A DNA stretch of 64,000 nt from positions 1-64,000 of the forward strand of contig JASWJB010000230.1 of NCBI GenBank assembly GCA_032433595.1, read 5' to 3'. The translations under genes and the position numbers were made by a program. The notes below the pieces were generated by a model, which worked only from the letters and a program-made list of their open reading frames with translations, made no database searches and was not told where the DNA came from. This DNA is from Conoideocrella luteorostrata. Taxonomy: Eukaryota > Ascomycota > Sordariomycetes > Hypocreales > Clavicipitaceae. Positions 38,094 to 49,292 of this stretch are shown piece by piece; positions within the stretch are counted from its first letter, which is position 1, and each line of letters begins with the position of its first letter.

Positions 38094-38457
38094 GGGAAGC
38101 GTTGTACATACAGCACCCCTCTTGCGTTGAACCAGCCAGCAACCCTCTTTGCGGGGGGGATATTCTATAGGCATAGCTAATTGGCTACTGCATAAGCCGC
38201 CTCTAAGTCTGCAAGGTCTTCCTCTAACAGGATCTTGAATTTACAAGCAGCACTACTCTGTATATATTCAGCGTGTATACGGAGTAGAGTAGTCAGCACA
38301 TAATAGCACATAATAATATGCAATGCAGCGTGCAATACAGCGTGCAATACAGCGTGCATTGTAGTTAGCGTGTAATTTTTTCAAGAGAAAAACATGTATA
38401 CAAACCGCAAATTATTCTGTTAGCGGGATACAAGAGGGGTGCTGTACAACGCTTCCC
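38094..38457. mobile_element. MITE-like element, copy 1
   Basis: A 364-bp segment with terminal inverted repeats of about 27 bp that begin GGGAAGCGTTGTACAGCACC on each strand; the left end has a 4-base insertion after GTTGTACA. It shares its full length with copy 2 at about 45.1 kb: the same interior (CCTCTAACAGGATC, a TGCAGCGTGCAATACAG unit repeated, TTATTCTGTTAGCG). It encodes nothing, so it would need a transposase from elsewhere. The heptamer TGTGTTG occurs on both sides (38083-38089, 38459-38465) but does not abut the left end, so the target duplication is unresolved. A TACGGAGTA copy at 38278-38286 interrupts it compared with copy 2. Confidence 0.85.
38278..38286. repeat. TACGGAGTA inserted inside MITE copy 1
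   Basis: Copy 1 reads GCGTGTATACGGAGTAGAG; the matching place in copy 2 (45257-45268) reads GCGTGTATAGAG. The difference is exactly 7 bases, CGGAGTA, leaving CGGAG between two TA dinucleotides. Confidence 0.85.
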
Positions 38458-40270
38458 CTGTGTTGTGTTGACTGTTGACCACTCCGTACTGACTGACGGT
38501 GTGGTTAAAATAGCAGCAGCGAGCCACACCACCACACCAGAGCTGCGAGCAAAACAACTGCAGGCTAGTTAGTTACTCTGTACGGAGCACCGAGTAACTA
38601 CTGCATACGCCAACAGGTAATAATAGGCAGGCAGCACGATGTGGACCTTGGCGATTCGACTCGGCTGCAGCCTGCGATTATTTTCGGACCCCAATGAAAA
38701 TAGACATCAACGCATCAGCCGAGCCTGACTTTGTAAATGCCACCAGTGTACTCCGTACGGAGTACGGAGTAATTCCCTGCTTTGCCTGTCGGTGCTGGGG
38801 TGCTGGGTGCCTGCGAGTCGCCACCTCAACGCTAGTTGTTGCCCGGCTTCTACTCCCTCATGCAATCCACTTGTTCTAGCGCTTCTCGAAGCCTGCCCTA
38901 TCTGGGGGCAGCTGATCACTGCCCCGCCACTAACCACCCACCACCCGCCCCCACCACCCACACACAGACACTCACAGCTTGACTATCCTATCATGGCTGC
39001 GTGGCTGTATGGCTGCATGGCTGGCTGCATGGCTATCAAAAAAGCTGACCTCAGGCAGTCTCTCACCAGGCACCCAAACATTCTTCTAGACATTCTTCTA
39101 GACATCCTTCCAAACAGCCATCCAAACATCCGAGGTCCAGGGTCCAGGGTCTAGGGTCCAGGGTTCTGGACACCCATGCACATTTCCCATCTTTACGTTG
39201 AATAAATCGCTCAAGTTTACAGAGTTAGTTAATCCTACGTCGAGAACAATCGTCTTTCCCCACGAGCGAGGCGGTTTGTGTCCTTCTACTCCAACTCCTC
39301 CCACTCCTACCCCCGATTATACATGACGTATACTCCCTACATCCATGCTGCGATCTCCGCACCTGCGGAGCTGAAAAGGGGCCATCATCATCATCATCAT
39401 CACCCTCGCTGAACTGCCCGGGAGGGTAAGAATAAAAAACTGGAGTCACCGTACCCGCCAAACCGACTGATTTGCTCAACACGAATTCAGTGCAACGGTC
39501 ATCATCATGAGAACACTTTCGGGGTTTCCGAAGCGGAGTAACTACCTAGTTATCTACTTGGGTGCTTTGTTCGACTCTCTTTTTCGCTCACCAATTAACA
39601 TGTCTGCAGGGGCTAACTAACATGTGTCTGTTACATGACAGACTGTCGTCCTTATCGTTGTTCTCGGTCCCCCTCTCCCCATGCAAAACGTGAACGGGCG
39701 TCCCCCCCTCCCGCCCTTTCCTTTCTGCCCAGCTCGTTTTTGCAAATTGTTTGTTGATTGTGTTTTGACTCTCCTTGATGGGTGAAAGAGTATAGCACAT
39801 GTAAAAGAGTTCGACACAGCGTGGATAAAGGTCATTTCGGGGTCACCATGTGCAGACCAAGATAGGTATTTGATGTTTAGGCGACGTCATCGTAATCATC
39901 ATCATCATCATCATCATCACAGACAGAGGTGAGAAGCCATTTGGTCAATATACGTGGAATATAGCAAAGAAAAACCCTTGACTCGTCGTCCCATGACGCC
40001 TCGTTACCCTGGCATAAGAAAAATAAAATAAAACTGTGATACATCACAATAGATAACAGCGCCGCACGTCATTCCTGTTCGTTCCAAGTCGCCCCTAACC
40101 CCTCCAAGATTCATTAGTTTAATGTCCTGTGTGCCTTTCATTGTCCGCCTCCCAACTCTCTCATGATCAAGATCCAATCCCCCCCCCCTCGCTCCCCTCC
40201 TCCTCCAACAACTTGCCAAACACGGCCCTCGACGTAAACCGAGGCCTACTGATAATTGCTCTCTTTCAGC
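38458..40270. other. intergenic with several short tandem repeats
   Basis: No gene is supported. Short arrays include a chained TACTCCGTA cluster at 38748-38771, a GGCTGCATG-type array near 39000-39035, two and a half copies of a 12-mer ACATTCTTCTAG near 39078-39110, a GGGTCCAG-type 8-bp array at about 39134-39163, and CAT/ATC trinucleotide runs near 39383-39402 and 39896-39920. The right part is downstream of the Zn2Cys6 gene. Confidence 0.45.
38748..38771. repeat. chain of three TACTCCGTA-type elements, 18-bp palindrome
   Basis: Three elements share TA dinucleotides: one in CTCCG orientation and two in CGGAG orientation. The first 18 bases, GTACTCCGTACGGAGTAC, are a perfect palindrome. The chain at 44217-44239 has the same order and orientation but different flanks. 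Confidence 0.9.
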
Positions 40271-43200
40271 TCACATTTGCCTCTGGTGTCCGTTGGGGCC
40301 GCCTGTAGGTGGAGGTAGATTGGGAAAATCCAAATTCTCCGAGTGCCAGCTCCACAGTGGTGCAAGCTCTCCTAGTTGAGCGTCTGTCAGATTCTCAATG
40401 TTGAACTCTGGTCCAGTATCGGCAACCTGCTGCTGTTGATACGTCCCTCCATTCATGCCAGCGTTGTCGCTGTTAGTAGAAAATGACGACATCATGCCTT
40501 GGTCGTCTATGCTTGGAGGCGTGCTCTCAGACGCAGTAGACCATCCGTGCCGGTCATTTGAGAACTGGTTGCCGCTTGGACCTGCATTTACTGCATTTAC
40601 TGTATTTGCTGTATGGTTGTTGTTGGTGGTCACCATGTAGCTGCTGCTTCGGGGAACCCGTTGAGAGCTATGTTGAGAAGCATGGGGAGGCGCCTGTTGG
40701 GGTGGATGCTGGTGTGTAAACTCGGGGCTGCTGTAGTTGAACTGGCGCGGGCCAAGGTTGACCGGTGTTGCTGTGTTGGCCATGGGAACCGATAAAGGTG
40801 TGGTTGGAATCGGCACAGCTGGTACTGGTGCAGCTGGTATCATCGCTGGTACTGGAGCTTGAGCCTGTGAAGAAGTCACAGCTGTAGTAGTCACAGCTGG
40901 CATCCTTGCCTGGAGATTCGCTGCGCCTTGATGTGCGAGCAGCGGCGTGGATGCCTGCGGAGTTTTAGGCGTGGACGTTGCTGGAAGACGTGGTGACGAG
41001 CTGACTTTAACTCTGGGGCGCTTCACCTGCGGTTCCATGTCGTTGCGTGGTACCGATTCTGGCAGCCGTCTGACAAGTCGCTCGAGGATATCGTAAGAAG
41101 TCTTCGACGTTTTCGAAATTCCATTCAGCTTTTTAAGCATGTCCACAGCATCACCTATCACCTCCAGAATATCGGGTCGATTTTGTATTGTATGTTCGGT
41201 ATCCTTGAGAATGCTGGTACATAACATTGCAGCAGTGTCGAATATGGAGAAAATGATAAAGTGTAGTCGCCCGTCGCGATTGTAGACCTTTTCAACCCAG
41301 AGACGAAGGGTTTTCAAGAGCTTTAAAGAATACCAGATACCCACCTCCCGAATCTTGAGTTCCTCTGCTGGCGTGTCCCACCTATACTTCCTTACCATGT
41401 AGTGTCTGATCGGGTTAAGAATCAAGAGGCATGCCATGGTGTAAACGTAGAATCTGTGTGAAAACAACCACGGGCATTTGTCATCCTGGCTTGTATCGGG
41501 ATTATCAAAAGAATACTCGGGTGGAAACTGATCCACCCAGTCCTCAATGATGACCTTGTACTCTTGAACCTCGGAAGGAGCAATGATGTTCTTTGGGGCG
41601 CTAAATCGAGATGCCAGCTGACGAGTCAGTCGGGATTGCATCTTCATATGGAGCAGAGGAGACACAGAATGGCCTTCAAGAGTTAATTTTGGAAGTTTGG
41701 TATTGCAATCAGCGCGATCGATAAGCTTCGGTCTGGAAAGACCGGAAGATATTTGCCTAGATAGGTTGATAGTTAGCCAAGGACCTGAAGAGACTTTGAT
41801 GTGGGAGAAATCGCATACCAATCCCAGGTATCCAAGATACACCAAAGCCTTCTTCGCATCTCCAAGTCGAAATCCGTGACAGATCCCGGGGCAGGTTCCT
41901 TATGATAGCCTAGCTCACGCCCTTCAAAAATAGCGGCACCTAAAACATGCCATGCTTCAAGGAACTTGGCTTCTGCTTTATACCAATAACATGAGTGAAG
42001 CAGGCGCTGGACATTGAGGTAGTGATAGTGTCCGATAGGCATAACACTCGCAAGCTCTCTCATGGCTGCATGGAGCTTGTCAGCCACAACATCCACTGAA
42101 TCTCCCAGCTCTCCTTCGAATTTCTTTTCACTCGCAGGCTCAACGTGCTGTAACGCACTGGCACAGACGATAGCCAGCAAACAAGTGTACTGGAGCGAAA
42201 GTGGCCGTTTCTGTGACAACCTGTCCCACCAGATGTGATAGTCTTGCAAAAACATGGGAGGGTAAATGATGTAGTAGTGATAGTTTACATCGGTTAGGAA
42301 ACTTTGCATTAAAGTATCTAGTAGCAGTACGCATGTAGAATTAGCAAATTGGTCAATGAGTCGAAAAAAAAAAAGGGGATGCCATGAAAAAGCAATGAAA
42401 CATGGGAAGGGGAGACTGCAATACCCATGGATTGCCGCTGGGGCAGAAGCTTCAGAACTCGCTGCATTTGAACTGACGAATCGGCACTGGCATAATCTTG
42501 CCTCGGCGCAGGCTGCTCGGGCTGCAAGCCACCAGTAAGTCATATTAGCACAACCGAACTGCATAATCATCACCCAATCTCTTCTCGAGGGGCTCGCGGG
42601 TTCTGCGGCCAGCAGGCTACCTGGGTAGCCATGCATGTGTAACACATACCACTCCATGGTCAACCCCGAGCGTGTCGTAAAGACGTATAGCTAGGGCATC
42701 GAATCCAGAGCCTTCTTCATCTTCGCCTCCATCTTCACCCTCCGGAACGCCCCTGTTGGCATAATCATCGTGGGTGCGCTTCAGTTTTTCTGTCAAGTCA
42801 TGGGCTGGCGCTTCCAGCGTCGGGTTTGAGTAGTTGTACCGGCATTCATCGGCGATCTTGCGTCGCTGGCATCGGTCGCATGGCCATTCTCGATTGCACT
42901 ACATGAGGGCAAGTATTGAGAGTCAGTGACTGTTCAATGGAGAAAGGCTGCTGATTCATCCATATCATTTAACATGGTGCATCCAGAGCAAGTAAAAGGT
43001 ATTATCGTTGCCAACCAATCGAGGATAACACCTTGAGATTATGAGCCCACATCACTCATTGATGGTGTCGGCGCTCTAGAGGGCACAGAGGGCACTTGCA
43101 GCGACCGACAGGCCACCTTCTCCGCCGCACGCCCACGCCCATCCCGTTATGCCAGCATTTGAATGCCCCTTCAGACGACGTCCCGAAAATTCGGTCGAGC

Positions 43201-43329
43201 GAATCATATCAATCAATGGTCACCAACCTTTTGCTTGCGCCGCTGGCACTCAGTACACGCAGATCGATTATAGCCGGCCTCGCGAGGGGGGTCGTCGGTA
43301 GAGATTCCGGTAGAGATGACATCAGCCAT
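40271..43329 (-). CDS. Zn2Cys6 transcription factor with fungal-specific TF domain
   Basis: Five exons: 43329-43228, 42898-42650, 42521-42425, 42317-41819 and 41756-40271, giving 810 residues. Donors are GTTGGT, GTATGT, GTATTG and GTATGC; acceptors are TGTAG, TGCAG, ACTAG and TCTAG. Joining exons 1 and 2 rebuilds the binuclear zinc cluster, Cys-x2-Cys-x6-Cys-x5-Cys-x2-Cys-x8-Cys, at about residues 25-53 (ACTECQRRKQK then CNREWPCDRC). Exon 4 carries the middle homology region (FLTDVNYHYYIIYPPMFLQDY, MRRRLWCILDTWDW), as in the fungal transcription factor domain. The last third is rich in Pro, Ala, Gln and Thr, typical of an activation region. It should act in the nucleus by binding CGG-containing sites; targets are unknown. 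Intron 1 (329 bp) is long and splits the zinc cluster. It lies between two MITE-like copies. Confidence 0.85.
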
Positions 43330-45108
43330 GGCTTCTCAGTCCTTTTGCCCTTCCCTTAAAATTCGGGGTTAGGAAGCGAAGCACACAGTGATGGATGATG
43401 TTGAAGGAGAGAGGTCTGGTGAAGTTATGACCGCGGACATGGGGGTGGGGGCAGACTGGATCTATACCAGTTAGTCGGCAGCGCGGATTCGAGCGGGAGG
43501 AGGGGCGAGGCGAAGGCGTTATAGTTATACATATGGTTTGGGGACACCACTCGGCGCGGTAGACATTTTTTTTTTAAATGTTTCTCGTTTCTCGACGCCA
43601 GATGCGGACTGGCGTCGCTTTCGAAGATCAATAGATTTTGCTGTGCCTGCATGCTCCTTCACTCCGGCGTGAGCTTGTCCTCGAACCTGTCTCAGCGCCG
43701 CGGCGGAGCCCTGTAACTTAGTTCAGCCATCCTTCGTCCTACACAGCTGCCCCCAGGCAGGTGCAAGAGGTGGTCTCCGACCGGCGAGCCGCACTGGCAC
43801 CCGTCGTCACAGCACCACCGCTCAGCGACATCTCGCCGCCGAGCCAGTGGCGGCCAATCATGGGCACGGGCCGTCGTGCTCTCATCCCAGTAGCAGCGGA
43901 GCAGGGACATAATTCTACGACTTGTACGGAGTTGCTCCGTACTGAGTACCGGCATTGAGTTCCCGCTCCTGGGTCCAGCCCAGCCCAGCCCAGTCCAGTT
44001 CGAGTTCAGTTCCAGTCCAATCCAATCATACGTTTGTTAGCGCGGAGTGGTTGTGCCAGCCCACTATCACCGGAACCGAAGCCGGAATTGGAACTGGAAA
44101 GAGAGCTCGTAGAACAGGAGAACAGCACAAACAACAAGACACAAAAGACCTGTGAGCTACCATCCATTACAAATTAGCCCCTGCGAACGACTACGTTGTT
44201 AAACAGGTGGTGGTACTACTCCGTACGGAGTACGGAGTATAGAGTACAATATTGGAGGTATGGCCAATTCAGCTTGCTTCTATTCCGCCGGGTTGGCAGG
44301 ACGAGCCGTGTGGTTTGCTGTGCTCTGTCCTTGTTACTTCGTTGCTGTGCAATGCAGCATGCTGACCACGGAACGCTTCTACGCTTCTATTGGAAGGCCA
44401 AAGTAACATTTTAGATAAGGCCCTTGGCAAACTATCAGTGACAGCCAGAGCCCTCACTTGGTCCGTCATGGCCGCTGGTCGTGTGCCGCGTGTCGAATGT
44501 CGCTAGTCAGCTTGAATCGAAGGTTGCTCCGTGCTTTGTCCCTTGTACAGTGTACCGTGTACTTCCAAAATGGACTCCGACTGGTCGCTGCTATCACTCA
44601 CCACTAATGATTTCTCTGATGTCTGCAATCTCTAGATGTTCTGCAGTCACACTGTCGTGACTGTCCATCTTGACTGTCCGTCATGACTGTCACCCACAGC
44701 ACTCCACGATCTACCAAGACCCTGGTACCGGCTTTGTTTATTAATCATCTTTTTAGATGTTGGTGTGTGGCTGAACCTCTCCATCGCCTGGATCTCTCAG
44801 GGACATCCTTGCCCCTGTCGCATATCCCTACTAGCACTTCCGGAAGATGCATTGTCGTTCCACCATTTGACGTGCACTGCAGCCCCCAACCCCATTGGCC
44901 ATCGCTATCAGGTCGTTGACGGTGTCCGCATGGGCTGGCAGCTGGGTGGCGGGTAACCAAAAGTATACATTTAATTTCTGGTCGGCGCCACATGCATGGC
45001 CGTTGCTTGGCTGAGTAGTAATTCCGGACTGTGTTGGAGAAGGGGCCTGACGTTTTCCAATTCCCTCCCCTCACTCACATCGTTTTGGGACTCATGTTAA
45101 TTAACTTG
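43330..45108. other. intergenic upstream of the Zn2Cys6 gene
   Basis: Presumed promoter of the Zn2Cys6 gene on its left side. Contains a short CCCAGCCCAG-type repeat near 43975-44000 and the chained motif at 44217-44239. No gene is supported. Confidence 0.4.
44217..44239. repeat. second chain of three TACTCCGTA-type elements
   Basis: One CTCCG and two CGGAG units share TA dinucleotides. The first 16 bases are a perfect palindrome. Flanks differ from those of the 38749 chain, so it is not a duplicated segment. Confidence 0.9.
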
Positions 45109-45478
45109 GGGAAGCGTTGTACAGCACCCCTTTTTGTGGGGGGATACTCTATTAGCATAGCTTATTTGCTGCTACCTAAGCCACCTCCTAAGCCCGCAAA
45201 GTCTTCCTCTAACAGGATCCTGAATTTATCCTAAGCAGTACTCTACATATATTTAGCGTGTATAGAGTAATTAGCGTATAATAGCATGTAATAATACATA
45301 ATGCAGCGTGCAATACAGTGTGCAATGTAGTGTATAATTTTTTCTAGAGTAAAAAAATATATGTAGAGTAAAACTTATGTAGAGTAGAAACATATACGGA
45401 GTATATAAACTACAAAGTATTCTGTTAGCGCGGTACAAAAAGGGTGCTGGACGAGAGGGGGTGCTGCACAACGCTTAC
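45109..45478. mobile_element. MITE-like element, copy 2
   Basis: About 370 bp in the same orientation as copy 1. The left end is GGGAAGCGTTGTACAGCACC; the right end, read on the other strand, is GGTAAGCGTTGTGCAGCACC. Compared with copy 1 it lacks one of the TGCAATACAGCGTG units but has extra ATGTAGAGTAAA-like units. Many base differences between the copies are transitions, often C/G in copy 1 and T/A in copy 2, as repeat-induced point mutation or plain deamination would give. TTAACTT occurs on both sides (45101-45107, 45484-45490); it abuts the left end but is offset on the right. Confidence 0.85.
45395..45403. repeat. TACGGAGTA inserted inside MITE copy 2
   Basis: Removing CGGAGTA from copy 2 leaves a 16-base stretch that aligns without gaps with copy 1 at 38393-38408 (12 identities, four transitions). 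It is a different place in the element from the 38278 insertion, so the two events are independent. Confidence 0.75.
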
Positions 45479-47347
45479 CTTAGTTAACTTAAACTACCAA
45501 CTACGGAGTACTAGTAGTTACTTCATAGTAGGTTGGGACCGCGGAACCGCTATTACAGCCTCGTTCCTTCGCAATACGACCTACTATACGGAGTACCACC
45601 GAACGACACTCCATACATACTTGTTCAAGGATGTAAATTATGGGTACGGTTGTCCAGTGTGTGCGGCGTCGGCTTCGAGGAGGCGCATAAGCATTTTGTG
45701 TGCGCTCGTTGGTTAGTCGAGCCAACTCCCACATGGAGTGCAGTCGAAGTGACGACGGCAAGAGTTGCTTTTTGGTTCGAGGCTAGGTCATGAGGCCCAT
45801 CCGTCCGCTTTCTATCAGTTTGTAAGAGCGATAGTTTACTTCGCCACCTCGCTTTGCGATCAAGAACCACGGTCTCGTCCGTTTCCTTTGACAGTGGATC
45901 GGATAGCGGTTGAGACTACGGAGTACGGAGTAGCTGCCGCGGCCTATGCCTGTGGATCCGGCGGTCCCTTACAAACTAACGCACGGAGAGAAGTATTGGC
46001 ATTAACTCATATGTCTTATTCCCAAGTGGGGAAGCTGATGAACACATCGGGCCGGCGGCTTGAATTGCTCCATATGTCCTGTTGTACCTCAGAGTGAACA
46101 TGCACATCACTCTGGACAGCTGAAAGACAGGGATTCATTTGTACTGACTCCAGAAGGACAAGTTAGTTTAAAAGCAGAGGAGGGACAAGAGTCGTAATAA
46201 GCACGGTTTGAAATATGGACATTTTGGAAGAACACGCGGAGTAGCGGAGCTGCGAAAATGGGTCTGGGAAGTTTAAATCAGCATGGGAAGCCTGCCGTAG
46301 TGTTACGATTCTCCATAATCTCAATTCTTTGCATCGTCTTGACAAGAGTGTAGTTATTCCACAGCTCTAATTTGGTTTTTTTACGACAAGCCCAGCTCCC
46401 CATTTCCTTTCAAATGCACGTATTTCTGCTCTCAATCCTATCCTTGAGACTACTTAATGGTGCATGTCCCCAGGTGCCTGCTGACAAATTTCTGACAACG
46501 AATGCAGAACTTTGTCCCTTTCGTTAAGCTGCAGCGCCTCGTTTGGCGCCGGGACACAACACAACAATAACAGCACCTTGTTGGGTCTCCCCCTTCCCCA
46601 TGTGGCAAAATAACCTCGTTGCAAGTTAATCAATTCCAGCAAAGAGGCCTGCAAGGCAACGCGCACGCACCATGTGAATTTGCAGGCCTCTTTCCCTCCC
46701 TGGCCAGTACTCCGTACTAGTACTCCATAGTTAGTTATTATAGCTGATATTGCCGGGGGAGAGGCAGGAATTATATGACGGGCATGGCATTTTGGAACCA
46801 GCTGCCTCCCCTTGTCCCTCGGGGGGTGCGTCAGGACGATCATCCAAAAGTGGCTTTGCCACTGCGACAGGTCGCATTGAGTACGCAATTTTAGACAGCC
46901 ATACTCCGTACAGTCCACAAATACGCCAAGCGGTGTAGCATACCAGCTGAAAAGAGGCGCATTCATTCATGTAACTCCAATGACGTGGGTTTTCGGAAGC
47001 GTTCTAGCTAGTTTCACATGTTGACGGAGGTAGTATTGAGTACTGCGAGCGTAGAGGTAATGTGGTGTGCTCCTCAGTCAAACGATGCAACGAAGCTTCC
47101 GGGTCTGTGCCTGGGTTATTGTACAAGCCCCGTTTCGGAGGCACAACTTCAGAATGCAAATGCTCATTAGCGTTAAAAATGAATGTTTTCTGGTCGACTA
47201 ATGTAACACTTCACGCGCTGATGATATTCTGATGCAAGCAAGACCAGCCAACCAACTCCAACCAAAGCACCCAGCAAAAAAAAGTATTAAACAAATAAAA
47301 TGCTCCTGGAACATTGTTATGCACACCCAGTTCTTACCAAGGATGCT
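45479..47347. other. intergenic, 1.9 kb
   Basis: Six TACTCCGTA-type copies lie at 45502-46910. The 170-codon minus frame at 46454-46966 reads through one of them and has no family resemblance, so no gene is called. Confidence 0.4.
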
Positions 47348-49292
47348 CTAGGTGTCCCCGGCTGCAGCCATACTCCCCTTCCTCCTCAAATCCCCTGCCT
47401 TCAGCTTCCTCACCACCTGATACGACCTGTCCAGCTCATTCTCAACAGAGCACCTAATTCTCAGCGCCGCCACAGCGGGCCAAACGCTCTTCTCGCCCCT
47501 CGAAATCCAATAGTTCAGGGTATCCCTAGTTGGAGTCTCCAGTAACCGTACAAAATCCCCAGCCGTGACTTCGGGGACCAACGTCATTGACGCAGCTGGG
47601 ATTCGTTCGTCCACTAAGAACCTTCGAATGCTGGAGGGTAGTAGTCGTAATGTGTCCAGTTGTTGCAGGCGGTGTCGTACTTCGAGGCCCACCATGCGGA
47701 CCATAAAGGCTGAGAGTTGGGTGATCTTGCTGCGGGATTCTACGAGGGATGGACCGTGCATGTCGGACTGAAGAAAGGGTATTAAATATGGGCGTGCTTG
47801 ACTGACGATGAAGTGGTTGACATTGAACAGTTCAGCTATGCGTTGGAGGGGAGAGTCTCGATCCGTGTAAGACGCGTGTGTCCAGTGGTGGAAGTCTGTT
47901 GTGTTAGCGGCTGCCCAGGGAATGATCTTGCCGTGGACATCCTTGGAGAGAATGGTGAACTTTCTGCTGCCATACAGAGAAGATGAGGAGGCATTTGACG
48001 CCACTGCTGCGGTCCAGATTAACTGAACAGGTGACCAAGTTAGCTTTCTTGTAATTATATCGAAGGAAGCTGTAGCCTTGGAATGCCAGCAATCAGGTTC
48101 AGATCATTTGTGTGAAAGAGGACTTACAACATTCGGCGCAGTGATATAATTGAGCAGAGTTGGCACCCCCCCTTGACCCTCTGTCGCAACCGTGATGTTG
48201 AGAACCCTTTTGCTGCGATTGTACGCTTCTTCAAAAGTCAAATCACCCACGTTTGCCCTGACGCAATCCTCCAGCACTGTGACATCCAAGAAATATCCTT
48301 CCTTCGAAAAGCGCCGAAGGCGTCGCATCAACGTCTCCCATCTCGACTTAAATGTCTGCTCGCGATAGTCCCCGTTTTCGTGTCTGTTTTTTACAAAAGC
48401 TGAAACGTCGATCCCGTCTCCGGTAAGAACACCCGGCAGCTCTTCTTCTGTGTGAATAGCAACTAAAGCTGCAATCAACGCTCCTGTGGCGGTTCCAGTG
48501 ATAATACGTGGAAGGAGACCTCGTAGGAATAGGGCTTTTACAACACCAAGGTGGCATAATCCAAAGATAGCCCCGCTTTGCAATACTAGCGAACTTCGTC
48601 CAAATGCTTGTCTCGTGTCGTGTATGAAGTCAAGTTTCATCTGGTTCGTCAACACTGTGCCTCCACCTTGCGAATTGGATGTAAATGTCGTGGGCAGTGT
48701 ACTAATATCCTCAACCGATTCCGCTACCTGTGTTATGTACTCTTCGATAAGGTATTTCGTCCCAGAAAACGATCGATTGTACAACCTCGGCACTGTAATG
48801 TTTCCTAAATTCCGAACAAGACCGGACCGTAGGAGATTTACCAACTGCTGGAAATTGTTTTCTTCGCGAGATATGGCTAGGGACTGTAAACGCTCTGTAA
48901 TGAGCCTCCAGTCATAATGTTCCGATGTTGGATTATTTCTCCTGGCGTACCCGAGATACTGTTAGCCAACCTCATTCCGCGTAACCTCAACTCGCATTCT
49001 TCGGGCTACAAGTACTCACCATAAGTCTAGACTGAGGAGATTATCCAACTGGAGAGCAGCCTCCTCCCAGTCCTCAAAAGTCTCGGCATTGCGCAAAAGT
49101 TCGAGCCACAGATCGACTGGATGCTTGCTTGTATACCAGCCCACAAGCTTCTGTGCTGGCGTTAAAAGAAGAGCCATGGCAAGGGCATGATGTTGTAAAG
49201 AAACAGGAAAGGACATTGAAAGAGGAACCCACCTTCAACCAGAACGCTACCACATCCACAATGACCCTCCAGACAGCCAGGACCGCCCCCAT
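47348..49292 (-). CDS. patatin-like phospholipase/TAG lipase family protein, catalytic Ser replaced
   Basis: Four exons: 49292-49233, 49150-49020, 48941-48128 and 48022-47348; 559 residues. Donors are GTGGGT, GTGAGT and GTAAGT; acceptors are CACAG, GCCAG and TTCAG. The layout follows fungal patatin-domain proteins related to Tgl3/4/5 and plant SDP1. It has an N-terminal helix (residues 1-19), the DLWLELLRNAETFEDWEEAALQLD region, a glycine-rich nucleotide-binding-like loop (SGAIFGLCHLG, about 186-196), and a C-terminal FNVNHFIVSQARPYL segment. The lipase elbow reads GTATG at about 213-217, with Ala at the place of the nucleophilic Ser of G-x-S-x-G. The expected Asp-Gly of the dyad reads TDRDSP. 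If real in vivo it may be non-hydrolytic; this may also be normal for this subfamily. Members act at lipid droplets or membranes. The first intron acceptor is the weakest splice. Confidence 0.8.

Noticed and set aside
39134..39165. GGGTCCAG/CTAGGG repeats resembling telomeric sequence
   Set aside because: The unit is 8 bp and not TTAGGG; there are only about four copies, so this is a small tandem repeat.
43670..43700. tRNA-like B-box (GGTTCGAGGAC on the minus strand)
   Set aside because: No matching A-box, anticodon arm or acceptor stem nearby. I found no tRNA in the window by eye; a covariance-model scan would be decisive.
46454..46966. 170-codon minus-strand frame
   Set aside because: Includes a TACGGAGTA copy within the frame and has no family resemblance or introns.
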